From Clostridiales bacterium (GTDB lineage: Bacteria; Bacillota; Clostridia; Oscillospirales; CAG-272), in the NCBI GenBank assembly GCA_022791685.1, contig JAAVZO010000025.1:1-64000 (forward strand): 64,000 nucleotides of DNA. Reading direction: 5' to 3'. Of the stretch, positions 1 to 10,137 are shown one piece after another. Position 1 is the first letter of the stretch; the number at the start of each line of letters is the position of its first letter. The notes beneath the pieces were generated by a model. It saw nothing but the letters and a program-made list of their open reading frames with translations, made no database searches and was not told the DNA's origin. The position numbers and the translations under genes are program-made.

Positions 1-330
1 CCTCTCTTGACTGCGACCTTTATATTATATCATATCTCTGGCCGTTTGTCAAGGGGTTTGATGAAAGTTTTTTTAAACTTTTCTTTCATCCCTCTCGCTC
101 GGGGTCACCCCCTCGCTCAAAGCCTATTTATTATATCATACTTCTCACCAAAAGTCAACCCTTTTCTTGCATTTTCTTTCAATTTATCAAAATTAGTTTA
201 CATTTGCTATACTTATGTACAAAAAATGTGCAATTAGTATATCTTCACTCATTTCACAAAAAAATTCACCCAAAGGTATTTATTTAATCCTGATTATCTG
301 CTATAATATATAGTTGAAAGGAATTTGCTT

Positions 331-1146
331 ATGACTTATAATTCACTTGTACAACTTCTTACTGAATGCGGCTCAACTTCACCATCAAATGAAGCCGCTG
401 AGCTTATAACCCATTTCAATGGTAAACCCCGCGACTGGTGTTTGCTAAACCGTGAGCAGAAGCTGCCGCCCGAAATCGAAATGGCAGCTAAAAAGCGTCT
501 ATCGGGAACTCCTCTTCAATATATAACTGGACGCGCGTACTTCTATGGCGACAAATACTTCATCAACTCCGATGTGTTGATTCCACAACCTGACACAGAG
601 CACATAGTCGAAGCTGCATTAAAATATCTAACCCCCGGCTCCAACATTCTCGACCTATGCACCGGAAGCGGCTGCATAATAATATCTATATTAAAAAGGG
701 TACTCGCGTCAGGAACGGCAGTTGAAATCTCAACTCCAGCGCTACAGGTCGCACTGCGAAATGCAGAAATTCATAAAACCGGAACACGCCTAAGCTTCCT
801 TAAAGCCGACGTTCTCGATTCGCCGCTGATTCCCGACCTTGTATCTAAAGCCGATGTAATAACATCAAACCCACCATATATAAATACAGACGTTATCCCT
901 ACCCTCTCTCCGGAGGTTCAGAATGAACCTCGCCTTGCACTCGACGGCGGCTCAGATGGAATGAAATTCTATAACCGTTTCATTCTTGATTATGCAAAGC
1001 TGATGAAACCGTCCGCAAAAATGATACTCGAAATCGGCTACGACCAATCCGACCGAATCTCCGCGCTTTGCGATAAAGCAAATGTAAACTGCGAATTCAT
1101 ACGTGATTTCGGCGGGAATCTGCGTGTCGCTGTCATTTCTAAGTAG
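331..1146 (+). CDS. prmC: Peptide chain release factor N(5)-glutamine methyltransferase
   Basis: NPPY motif (SNPPYINTDVIPTLSPEVQNEPRLALDGGSDGMKFYNRF) and SAM-binding ILDLCTGSGCI; ATG at 331 with AAAGGA upstream (ORF track starts at TTG 325). Confidence 0.93.
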   Translation: MTYNSLVQLLTECGSTSPSNEAAELITHFNGKPRDWCLLNREQKLPPEIEMAAKKRLSGTPLQYITGRAYFYGDKYFINSDVLIPQPDTEHIVEAALKYLTPGSNILDLCTGSGCIIISILKRVLASGTAVEISTPALQVALRNAEIHKTGTRLSFLKADVLDSPLIPDLVSKADVITSNPPYINTDVIPTLSPEVQNEPRLALDGGSDGMKFYNRFILDYAKLMKPSAKMILEIGYDQSDRISALCDKANVNCEFIRDFGGNLRVAVISK

Positions 1147-1201
1147 CAGAAACATCACAACAGAATAAAATAATAGTAAATAACATTACGGAGAAATAAT
1201 T

Positions 1202-2293
1202 ATGGAAAAAACTACACTCCTCGTACTGTTCGGCGGAAAGTCCACCGAGCACGATGTATCTCTTATGTCCGCAACCTCCATTCTCAATAACGTAGACCGC
1301 GAAAAATACAACGTTGAAACAGTCGGCATAACAAAATCCGGCGACTGGTACTACTACACCGGCGCGGTAGAAAATATCACTAACGGAAGCTGGTGCGAAA
1401 ATCCCGATTCAATATCCCCTGCTGCAATATCCCCGTCGATGAGCGATCACGCACTGCTTGTATTTGCTGCCGATGGAAGTTCGTACAAAAAAATCCATAT
1501 CGACGTGATATTCCCGGTCATGCACGGCGCATATTCTGAGGACGGTACACTTCAGGGACTCATGCAAATGAGCGGTATACCATTTGTCGGCTGCAAATGT
1601 GCAACATCCGCTATTAGCATGGATAAGGCATTCACAAAGCTTATACTGAAAAATTTCAATATACCTCAGGCACGCTCGATCATAGTCAACGCACAGACTA
1701 TAGCAACAAACTACCCACAGATTCAAGCAGGCTGTGAAAACCTTTCCGCATATCCGTTATTCGTCAAGCCCGCCAACGCTGGCTCGTCAGTAGGTTCGTC
1801 TAAGGTAATGAACCGCGATATGCTGCTTCCAGCGCTGAAAAAAGCCGCTGAGCATGACTCAAAGATAATCGTTGAGGAATACATTAAGGGCAAGGAATGC
1901 GAGATTGCCGTCATGGGCAGCCCGCGCAATATGAAAGCTACTACTATAGGTCAGATCGTACCAGGAAGCGACTTCTACGATTACGAAACCAAATACAGCT
2001 CTGGCAGTCCCGCTACCTATAAAATTCCAGCTGACATAAAAGACGAAACTAAGGAAGCGCTCCGTACAACTGCGCTGAGAATATGTGCGATACTCGGAGT
2101 TGAAGGACTTTCTCGTGTCGATTTCTTTGTTCGCAAAGGCGGAGGACGTGAGGAGATCATATTTAATGAGATCAACACACTTCCGGGATTTACCGAAATA
2201 AGTATGTACCCGCGACTGTTTGTGAACGATGGCATGGAGTACAGCGAAATAATCGACCACCTCATCGATATCGCGCTCGGAAAGGAAGCTTAA
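1202..2293 (+). CDS. ddl: D-alanine--D-alanine ligase
   Basis: LFGGKSTEHDVSLMSA, HGAYSEDGTLQGLMQMSGIPFVG, EINTLPGFTEISMYPRL motifs. Confidence 0.95.
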   Translation: MEKTTLLVLFGGKSTEHDVSLMSATSILNNVDREKYNVETVGITKSGDWYYYTGAVENITNGSWCENPDSISPAAISPSMSDHALLVFAADGSSYKKIHIDVIFPVMHGAYSEDGTLQGLMQMSGIPFVGCKCATSAISMDKAFTKLILKNFNIPQARSIIVNAQTIATNYPQIQAGCENLSAYPLFVKPANAGSSVGSSKVMNRDMLLPALKKAAEHDSKIIVEEYIKGKECEIAVMGSPRNMKATTIGQIVPGSDFYDYETKYSSGSPATYKIPADIKDETKEALRTTALRICAILGVEGLSRVDFFVRKGGGREEIIFNEINTLPGFTEISMYPRLFVNDGMEYSEIIDHLIDIALGKEA

Positions 2294-2296
2294 GCA

Positions 2297-3088
2297 TTGA
2301 TCGGCATTTTTGACAGCGGACTCGGCGGACTCAGCGCACTAAAAGAAGTGCGCCGTTTGCTGCCTTCCGAAGATATCGTATATTTCGGCGATACCGGACG
2401 AGTGCCGTATGGCAGCCGCTCAAAAGAAACGATAACGAAATACGCACTTCAGGATCTCAACTTTCTTATGTCAAAGCAGGTCGACGCAGTACTCGTCGCC
2501 TGTGGGACTATAAGCTCAATAGCAATAGATACACTGCGCAATAAATACCCCTCAATACCGATAATCGGCGTAGTTGACAGCGCCGCCGAAGTTGCTGTAT
2601 CGCTAACAAAAAATAAAAAAATCGGCGTAATCGCCACGTCAAGTACAATAGGAAGTCATTCATTCGAAAAGAAGCTGCTCTCGCTTGACAATGAACTCGA
2701 TATAATACAAACCGCTTGTCCATTGTTTGTTCCACTCGTTGAAAATGGCTTTATCTCACCTGACAACGAAGTCACCCACTTAGTCGCAAAGCAGTATCTT
2801 GCCGAAATTAAAGCAAGCGGTGCAGATACATTGATACTCGGCTGCACACATTATCCAATAATAACCGAATCGATCGCACGAGTACTGCCGGGTGTAAATA
2901 TAGTAAGCTCATCGAAGGCAGCCGCCGATACCCTCTCGCAGATGGTACAGCCTACCGAAATAAACAGGCTCGGAAATACCGAATATTACGTCAGCGACGA
3001 GCCATACGGATTTGAAAAAACTGCGTCGATCTTTCTCGAGACAAAAATCCACGATAAAGTAACACGTATAGATATTGAAAAATACTAA
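2297..3088 (+). CDS. murI: Glutamate racemase (TTG start)
   Basis: IGIFDSGLGGLSALKE, YFGDTGRVPYGSRS, LILGCTHYP motifs; immediately follows ddl. Confidence 0.95.
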   Translation: MIGIFDSGLGGLSALKEVRRLLPSEDIVYFGDTGRVPYGSRSKETITKYALQDLNFLMSKQVDAVLVACGTISSIAIDTLRNKYPSIPIIGVVDSAAEVAVSLTKNKKIGVIATSSTIGSHSFEKKLLSLDNELDIIQTACPLFVPLVENGFISPDNEVTHLVAKQYLAEIKASGADTLILGCTHYPIITESIARVLPGVNIVSSSKAAADTLSQMVQPTEINRLGNTEYYVSDEPYGFEKTASIFLETKIHDKVTRIDIEKY

Positions 3089-3104
3089 ATTAAGAAGGTT
3101 CAAA

Positions 3105-4298
3105 ATGTCAGAATCACTCCACAGCATTTATTACCGCTTCCCGAAAAACTTTCCACTTCCGATGGTGCTCGACGGGTCGACCGGAACATCGCTTATGCGC
3201 GAGGGTATGCCAGCCGGTTCTTGCACTGAAAAATGGGTGCTTGAACATCCCGAAGTACTTCAAAAAATCCAGCAGGACTATGTACAAAGCGGCTCAGACG
3301 CACTATATACGCCAACGTTCGGTGCTAATCGTCCGACACTTGAGCGCAGTGACCTCACCGAAACCGCAAAAATCAACTCCGACCTCGTGGCTATCACAAA
3401 AGGTAAGGCAAAATTGATCGGCGGTGATATGTCCCCGACAGGACTTTTCATCGAACCGTTCGGAGATACTCCATTCGATGAAGTAGTTGAAGTATACCGT
3501 GAGCAGGCAGAGGCGCTCGATAAAGCAGGCGTAGATTTTTTTGCTTCCGAAACAAATATCAGCCTTCAAGAGGTACGCGCCGCAGTCATCGGAATCCGTA
3601 AAGTATCCGATAAGCCGATATTCGTAACAATGACCGTAGATGACAGCGGACGCACACTGTCCGGAGACAGCCTTGTATCATGCCTTATTTCGCTCGCTGA
3701 GCTCGGGATCTCCGCATTTGGAACTAACTGTTCGCAGGGTCCTGATGGTATGCTTGAGTTGCTTCGAGAGCTCGTTCCATATTCGCTCGCACTTGGGATA
3801 CCGCTTATAGCAAAACCCAATGCCGGTATGCCGCACGACGAACCCGATGGAAGCCGTCACTTCGACCTCGACGCGGACACGTTCGCAAAATACGTACCCG
3901 AATTTCTGAACTCTGGAATTCCAATACTCGGCGGCTGCTGCGGCACAGACAGCTGCTTCATAAAGAAAATACGCGAATGTGCCGACAAAATCGCTCCGAC
4001 ACTTGATTATTCAACTTGCGACCGTATAGATACGACCTCATTCGCCTGCACAAATCGCGACGCGGTCGAAATAAATAAAACTGAGCTCGGCGAACCAATA
4101 CTCGCTGACGAAAGCTTCTACGATAATGCCGCTATGGCTGAAGGTGAGTTCATATATGTAAGTATCCCTGATGAAGAGGCAGCTGACATATTCATCGAAA
4201 ATGCACCAATGCTAATGCTTCCCTGCACAGTTACCGGAAACACAGAGGCAATAAAAAAAGCAAAACACTATTATAACGGATATCTTCTCGAAATCTAA
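3105..4298 (+). CDS. Homocysteine S-methyltransferase family protein
   Basis: N-terminal LDGSTGTSLMREG, Cys motifs GTNCSQGP and GGCCGT; ATG 3105 preceded by AGAAGG. Confidence 0.8.
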   Translation: MSESLHSIYYRFPKNFPLPMVLDGSTGTSLMREGMPAGSCTEKWVLEHPEVLQKIQQDYVQSGSDALYTPTFGANRPTLERSDLTETAKINSDLVAITKGKAKLIGGDMSPTGLFIEPFGDTPFDEVVEVYREQAEALDKAGVDFFASETNISLQEVRAAVIGIRKVSDKPIFVTMTVDDSGRTLSGDSLVSCLISLAELGISAFGTNCSQGPDGMLELLRELVPYSLALGIPLIAKPNAGMPHDEPDGSRHFDLDADTFAKYVPEFLNSGIPILGGCCGTDSCFIKKIRECADKIAPTLDYSTCDRIDTTSFACTNRDAVEINKTELGEPILADESFYDNAAMAEGEFIYVSIPDEEAADIFIENAPMLMLPCTVTGNTEAIKKAKHYYNGYLLEI

Positions 4299-4304
4299 AA
4301 AATC

Positions 4305-4335
4305 AGAGCAATCATGTAAACCACATGATTGCTCT
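4305..4335. terminator. Bidirectional intrinsic terminator between convergent genes
   Basis: 13-bp perfect stem AGAGCAATCATGT/ACATGATTGCTCT followed by TTTTT. Confidence 0.85.
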
Positions 4336-4344
4336 TTTTACTAT

Positions 4345-6747
4345 TTATTTTTCTTCCGGGACAAAATCCTCGATAGGCTTTGGATCACCTATATCACGGA
4401 AAATATCGAACAGCTCACGCTCGTTGCCACACACCACAAACATAGACTCAGCGCTCGGCAGTTTAATACTAAGTTTAGTATAAACCTCACCACGATAATT
4501 GACAAGTTCAAAATCAGCACGCTTGATCTTACCGTTATGCGGGTTCCACAGCTCAGGATTCAACTCGCCACGAAGCAGAACGCTTCCTTCATAATCGGTA
4601 GCGGTCGAGTTAGAAAGGAAATATACATCGCAGCCATCCTGTCTCTTATGCAGACAACCAAAGACACCGCTCTTCAGCATAGCGTCAGCAACTCCCGAAT
4701 TCTTGTACAGTGGGAATATCATGCTGAGCGCACCGCAGTCGTCAAGTGTAGGCATATTCATTATCTCAACATCATATGCGACATCAAGCTTATCGAGTAT
4801 CTCTGCAACAAGCTTGCTCTCGACATGATAAGTACCGTCAGCACCTGTCTTGTCAGACGGCAGGAAGTACGCCGCACCGCCATTGCTGTTGTGATTTTCA
4901 TATATATTCTGTATCACCGAACGGTCATCATCAGTCGTACCAAATATCTCATTTATAATTCGATTGACCTCATCGTCGTTATTTTTATCCGGCTCAAACT
5001 CAAAAGCCTTCGACGGAAGCTCAACCGTTGCGATGATCTTTCCACCCTCGTCCCAGAACTTCTTGATCATCTTGAGATTGTCAAGGCTTATCATCGACAT
5101 GCCCGGCATAATAAGCACCTTGTAGCGCTCGAAGTTCACCGCATTATTTAGATACAACACACCGTCATCAGTACTCATATTTTCGCTCATGACCTCAGGA
5201 TGTATAACTGTCAGGTCGTGTCCGGCATATGCCATAATGCTGTTGATAAGCGTCATATAATCTGTATTTTCAGGAGTCGTCGAGAACTCATGACCTTGAT
5301 ATTCGGCCTCATACAAATACATCTGCGAATGCACAGAGTAAATCGGATATAACATCGCAATATCCGCAATATGCCGTCCGCCACGCAGCAAAGTCTGGCA
5401 GCGAGTCATGTAATCGAGCAGCTCAGGCACATCATTTTTGTATTCAGGATTGCGGTGCGATACCTCGTGCGGTATTCTCGCTTTGCCAGATAACCACAGC
5501 GTATGCGGCATCATATAGTTTACGCCACGCGAGAAAGCATTCATCGCCTCACAATAAAGTATGCGTTTGTCAAGAACTCCATAGTTGCCGTAAATTTCGC
5601 ATACTACTGTATCAATATCATAGTTATTCGCCGCACTCGACGCTATCTTTAAACCATTGAAGCCGTACATATATGAATGAACCATATCAAGTCCGACAGC
5701 GCCGCCCGGCTTTCTCCAAAGGAAACCGTCGCCGTACACCCACGAGCATGAAGCATCCTTAGGCTCGCACACGTGTCCAACCGACATAAGTCCATTGCGG
5801 CGGGTAAAATCGCCGACTGCTTTGAAGAATCCGTCAGCAAACATATGCGCACGGCAGTCCATAAACAGCGACTTATAATGCGCGGTATCCTCACCTATAT
5901 CCTCCCACAACGCCGGATAATACGGAGCTGGGTCAAAACCATAGCGTTCCTCAAAAATTTCGTTAAGCTTGTAGTCCCACATTCTGCGGTTAGGTACATT
6001 GTATTGCAGATCATCATAGAAGGTCATCTTAACAACATCGCCGATATAGTCCTTATATCTGTCGGCAAAACGCTTGTAAGTCAGCGAAATATAATCCATC
6101 GACGCTTCATAGCTCATAAAGTTAGCATAGCCGTTTCCAGCAGGCATACAAACATATTCTTCGATATTCCAGTTGCCGTCCGGGACAGTCCACTCAAGCT
6201 TTCCGTCAGATACAAATTCGCGCAGATCAATGATCTTGCAGCGGTCGATTTCAAGGGCAACAAGACTCATCAGCTTATATCCATCTCCGCTCTGCAATTT
6301 GCGGCTTACTTTCTGTCCCTCAGAGCATTCATATTCAAAGCGGCGGAGAGTCAGCGCCGTAGAATTCGGGAATACACGCGCCATCTCACCTCCAGCGCGT
6401 CCGGTCGGAAAATCAAGATCATCGTAATATATAACGCTCATATCGAGCTCGCGAGCCTTGTCAAGGATTGCACGGTAGCTGTCATAATATTCTTCCGTGC
6501 CAAACTCCGGAAGCGTGCCGCCCCATTCATCCTGTGAAGAAACTGGAAGCGGCGCAATTCCACCATAGCCGCTCTTTTTATATTGCGCAAAATTCTTTGC
6601 AACATCATCGGTAAGCTTGCCATTCTCAGCAAAGCGTCCATCCATATGATAGAACGGAACTGGACGATAATTTATCGGCATGGTCAAAAAGTCACGCTTA
6701 AGCTCTTTATATCCTTTTGAAGTTTTTAAATTAAGCAATTCAGTCAT
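4345..6747 (-). CDS. Putative cytoplasmic glycoside hydrolase, GH106 (alpha-L-rhamnosidase)-like
   Basis: PxPFYHMDGRFxENGKLT...YGGIAPLP...YYDDLDFPTGRAGGEMA resembles GH106-type proteins; no signal peptide; a promoter inside the longer ORF call argues the start is near 6747 (or TTG 6738, better spaced from AGGAG). Confidence 0.6.
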   Translation of the reverse strand: MTELLNLKTSKGYKELKRDFLTMPINYRPVPFYHMDGRFAENGKLTDDVAKNFAQYKKSGYGGIAPLPVSSQDEWGGTLPEFGTEEYYDSYRAILDKARELDMSVIYYDDLDFPTGRAGGEMARVFPNSTALTLRRFEYECSEGQKVSRKLQSGDGYKLMSLVALEIDRCKIIDLREFVSDGKLEWTVPDGNWNIEEYVCMPAGNGYANFMSYEASMDYISLTYKRFADRYKDYIGDVVKMTFYDDLQYNVPNRRMWDYKLNEIFEERYGFDPAPYYPALWEDIGEDTAHYKSLFMDCRAHMFADGFFKAVGDFTRRNGLMSVGHVCEPKDASCSWVYGDGFLWRKPGGAVGLDMVHSYMYGFNGLKIASSAANNYDIDTVVCEIYGNYGVLDKRILYCEAMNAFSRGVNYMMPHTLWLSGKARIPHEVSHRNPEYKNDVPELLDYMTRCQTLLRGGRHIADIAMLYPIYSVHSQMYLYEAEYQGHEFSTTPENTDYMTLINSIMAYAGHDLTVIHPEVMSENMSTDDGVLYLNNAVNFERYKVLIMPGMSMISLDNLKMIKKFWDEGGKIIATVELPSKAFEFEPDKNNDDEVNRIINEIFGTTDDDRSVIQNIYENHNSNGGAAYFLPSDKTGADGTYHVESKLVAEILDKLDVAYDVEIMNMPTLDDCGALSMIFPLYKNSGVADAMLKSGVFGCLHKRQDGCDVYFLSNSTATDYEGSVLLRGELNPELWNPHNGKIKRADFELVNYRGEVYTKLSIKLPSAESMFVVCGNERELFDIFRDIGDPKPIEDFVPEEK

Positions 6748-6825
6748 CTCCTGTTGTATATTCGATCTAAGAATATACCTATCTAAATTAATTTTAATTA
6801 ATTTTATTTTACTTTGTAGGTTATA

Positions 6826-6854
6826 ATAATACCACATTTCTTTAGTTATGTCAA
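6826..6854 (-). promoter_or_regulatory. Sigma-A type promoter for the glycoside hydrolase gene
   Basis: TTGACA - 17 nt - TATTAT on minus strand. Confidence 0.7.
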
Positions 6855-6997
6855 TAGCATTCAAATATTTTTGCAAAATTCAATTTACTGCACAAATAGC
6901 GTATACCGATTTTGTGCATCTTTTATATCTGCATTGCGCTATTTGCATTTACATCCGTAATTATTTCGGGAAGGATCATATAAATTCATATTTTATA

Positions 6998-7026
6998 TTG
7001 ACAATATAGGATAAAAATAGTATAAT
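6998..7026 (+). promoter_or_regulatory. Sigma-A type promoter for the ABC/DUF1854 operon
   Basis: TTGACA - 17 nt - TATAAT. Confidence 0.8.
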
Positions 7027-7092
7027 AGAAATATATGCTTCATCATCAGCATAGTAACATCAAAATAATAACTAAGCAATGAGGTGATTTAA

Positions 7093-9408
7093 TTGATAGC
7101 TCTTGACAATTATCCATCTGGGCTCATAGATCTTATCGACAAAAAAGGAATATCGCCTGATAAACTTTTACTGCTTGCAAAATGCGATATGAACAAAGAT
7201 GGCACACACTGCGACTGCTATCTCGCCGCTACCGCCGAAGATCTACTCATAATCTCCGGAGTCGTAACGCTGCGGGAAAAAGCCAACATGAAAAATAAGC
7301 ACCACAAGCATTTAGCCAGCATTTCAGCAACACGACTCGAGGCTGAATTCAGTGAGCTTACATATGAATATTATTCACTCAAAGATCTTTCCGACTTTAA
7401 GGTTGAGGAACTACTCTCGTCGGGACGCTTAGTCGCTAAAAGTAAAGAATCCGACGGAAATATTCTTCTCGCCATATTTACAAACACATCAAAGTCGCAA
7501 ATGAATCTATTCTGTAAATATGTAAAAAAAGCACAGGAAGGCAAACCTTTCGAGCTTGACAGTGAGGATTCAAACGAATCGCTGTTCTGCCCGAAATGCG
7601 GCTCACGTTATCCCGACACAAACCGCAAAATATGCCCACGCTGCATGGACAAGGGCAAGCTTATAAAAAGAATGAGCGTTTTCTTCATTAAATATAAGAA
7701 AATGCTCGCCGTTGTACTCCTCATGCTCATAATCATGAGTATCCTCGGAGTAGTATCGCCATATATTGGCTCAAAATTCTACTATGATGAAGTATTAGAT
7801 AAAGACGGCTCGTTCTTCGGTCAAATAACCCTCGTACTCGCAATCATAATCAGCATGAGAATATTCACTACCGCTCTCAACATGATGAATGGTGTGATAA
7901 CCTCAAAAATCGCGTCGCTGATAACCTATGACCTGAAGCAGACAATATTCAACGCAATTCAGCGGCTTTCGATAAGCTTCTTTACTGGAAGACAGACTGG
8001 AAGCCTTATGACGCAGGTCAATAACGACTCGCAGACGATATATTGGTTCTTCTGTGACGGATTTCCGTATTTTCTCATAAATGTTGTACAGGTTATCGCA
8101 CTTGTGATAATCATGTTCATCTTCAACCCGCTGCTCGCATTTCTGTCGCTTATAACAATACCCGCGTTCGTATTTTTCGTCAAATTTGTATTCGAAAAGC
8201 TTGATAAACTGCACGCTAAACGCTACTCAAGCTCGCGTTCAATGAATGGTGCACTAAGCGATATACTCGGCGGAATTCGTGTAGTCAAAGCATTTTCAAA
8301 GGAAAAAAATGAAGTCGTCCGATTTAACCGATACTCTGAACGACTCGCCACAAATGAGAAAAATCTTTCGGACTTCCAGAATATCGCCTTTCCTATAGCA
8401 GATTTTATTCTCTATCTCGGAAACATCTTTGCATGGGGATTCGGCGGTTGGATGGTAATAAAAGGTGACCTCACCTACGGTATGCTGCTGACATTCATAG
8501 CCTATATGAATATGGTCTACAACCCAATGTATTTCTTTATCGACATGACATATTGGGCTACCGACTGTCTCAACGCCTGCTCACGTCTCTTTGAGGTAAT
8601 GGACGCAGTGCCCGAAGTAGTAGACCCCGAAAATCCTGTACCGATGGAAAATATGCAGGGACGCGTTACATTCAACAACGTCGAATTCTCCTATGAAAAG
8701 AATCGCAAAGTAATTGACGGTGTAAGCTTTGATATCGAACCTGGCAAGGTAATCGGTATCGTAGGACATACCGGTGCGGGTAAATCGACGCTCGCAAATC
8801 TGCTGATACGTCTATACGATACAAGCTCAGGTGAAATTCTAATTGATGGAGTAAATGTTAAAAACATCTCCTTCGCTGACCTGAGACGTAATATCTCGAT
8901 AGTATCGCAGGAAACCTACCTTTTTATGGGAACTATACTCGAAAACATACGATACGCACGCCCAGAAGCTTCACTGGATGAAGTAATCGAAGCTTCAAAA
9001 ATCGCCGGAGCACATGACTTCATAATGAAGCTTCCGGACGCATATTCGACTCGTATCGGCTTTGGTTATAAGGACCTGTCAGGCGGTGAGCGCCAGAGAG
9101 TATCGATCGCACGCGCAATACTTAGAAATCCAAAAATACTCATCCTTGATGAAGCAACTGCCGCAATGGATACAGAAACTGAACGCCAGATTCAGACTGC
9201 ACTCGAACGTCTTGTAAAAGGACGCACAACGATTATGATCGCACACAGACTTTCAACTCTGCGCGACGCTGATAAGCTCATCGTGATCGAAAACGGTAAA
9301 ATGCCTGAGTTCGGAACTCATCTCGAGCTTATCAACAAGAAGGGCATCTACTACAATCTCTATCGTATGCAGGTAGAAGCACTCAAGAACATTGGCATTG
9401 AAGCCTGA
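7093..9408 (+). CDS. ABC exporter (permease-ATPase half transporter) with N-terminal cytosolic domain and zinc ribbon
   Basis: ~190 aa N-terminal domain ending in CPKCGSRYPDTNRKICPRC, exporter TM domain, Walker A GHTGAGKST, LSGGERQRVSIARA, LILDEATAAMD; TTG start. Confidence 0.92.
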   Translation: MIALDNYPSGLIDLIDKKGISPDKLLLLAKCDMNKDGTHCDCYLAATAEDLLIISGVVTLREKANMKNKHHKHLASISATRLEAEFSELTYEYYSLKDLSDFKVEELLSSGRLVAKSKESDGNILLAIFTNTSKSQMNLFCKYVKKAQEGKPFELDSEDSNESLFCPKCGSRYPDTNRKICPRCMDKGKLIKRMSVFFIKYKKMLAVVLLMLIIMSILGVVSPYIGSKFYYDEVLDKDGSFFGQITLVLAIIISMRIFTTALNMMNGVITSKIASLITYDLKQTIFNAIQRLSISFFTGRQTGSLMTQVNNDSQTIYWFFCDGFPYFLINVVQVIALVIIMFIFNPLLAFLSLITIPAFVFFVKFVFEKLDKLHAKRYSSSRSMNGALSDILGGIRVVKAFSKEKNEVVRFNRYSERLATNEKNLSDFQNIAFPIADFILYLGNIFAWGFGGWMVIKGDLTYGMLLTFIAYMNMVYNPMYFFIDMTYWATDCLNACSRLFEVMDAVPEVVDPENPVPMENMQGRVTFNNVEFSYEKNRKVIDGVSFDIEPGKVIGIVGHTGAGKSTLANLLIRLYDTSSGEILIDGVNVKNISFADLRRNISIVSQETYLFMGTILENIRYARPEASLDEVIEASKIAGAHDFIMKLPDAYSTRIGFGYKDLSGGERQRVSIARAILRNPKILILDEATAAMDTETERQIQTALERLVKGRTTIMIAHRLSTLRDADKLIVIENGKMPEFGTHLELINKKGIYYNLYRMQVEALKNIGIEA

Positions 9409-9437
9409 AATAAATATACAGTAAAACGGAGGTAATT

Positions 9438-10100
9438 ATGTCAGAAGAATTAAAGTCCGCAGTAGGCGTACCATCCGAGCTGCGTGGAATTATAAATATT
9501 ACATATCTGAACAAGGAAAACTGTAAACTGACCGTTAAAAACGGCTTTCTCGGCATTCGCGCGATAGTAGACAAGCCGGACGACCCGATAGCTGAAGCCA
9601 AGGAATCGGACAAGAAGGTCACCGAAAAAGAAAATTCCGAAGCAACTCCAGAAAATAAAAACCTTCCCGATGGGAAGGTGGAAAAGATTCTTGACCGTAT
9701 TTTCTTATCACGTGCATTCCCGTTCGATATGCCGTATGAGTACATCTCAGTCCTTGACAAGGATAAGAAGGAGGTCGGCTTCATCCGCTCGCTCGATGAC
9801 TTTGACGAGCCGGAAAAGCAGCTGCTAATGCAGGAGCTTAAAACAAAATACTATACACCGGTAATAAAAAGGATCCTGTCAGTAAAAGAACGCTATGGTT
9901 TTTCGTACTGGAAGACCGAGTGCGAATTCGGCGAAAAAAGCTTCACACTTCAGGACACATTCCGCAGCATCATAAAGTCGCAGCGTCCCGATGGCGGCGA
10001 GCGTATATTCATACTCGACGTTGACGGAAACCGCTACGAAATACCGAGCATAGAAGATCTTGACCGCCAGAGCTATAAAAAAATCGAGCTGTATCTGTAA
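9438..10100 (+). CDS. DUF1854 domain-containing protein
   Basis: RAFPFDMPYEYISVLDKDKKEVGFIRSLDDFDEP...L...YYTPVIKRILSVKERYGFSYWKTECEFGEKSFTLQD resembles DUF1854; sits between two ABC exporters. Confidence 0.8.
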   Translation: MSEELKSAVGVPSELRGIINITYLNKENCKLTVKNGFLGIRAIVDKPDDPIAEAKESDKKVTEKENSEATPENKNLPDGKVEKILDRIFLSRAFPFDMPYEYISVLDKDKKEVGFIRSLDDFDEPEKQLLMQELKTKYYTPVIKRILSVKERYGFSYWKTECEFGEKSFTLQDTFRSIIKSQRPDGGERIFILDVDGNRYEIPSIEDLDRQSYKKIELYL

Positions 10101-10137
10101 TGACTTTACAAGAATATAAGAAGGATGGTGATAACAT

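Noticed and set aside
7-237. 76-aa ORF at window start
   Set aside because: Low-complexity translation of an AT-rich upstream region with minus-strand promoter-like sequences; no SD or family resemblance.
5773-6537. 254-aa plus-strand ORF inside the glycoside hydrolase gene (and similar long antisense ORFs such as 18650-19216, 21463-22080, 24869-25624)
   Set aside because: Antisense shadows of well-supported genes with no recognisable domains.
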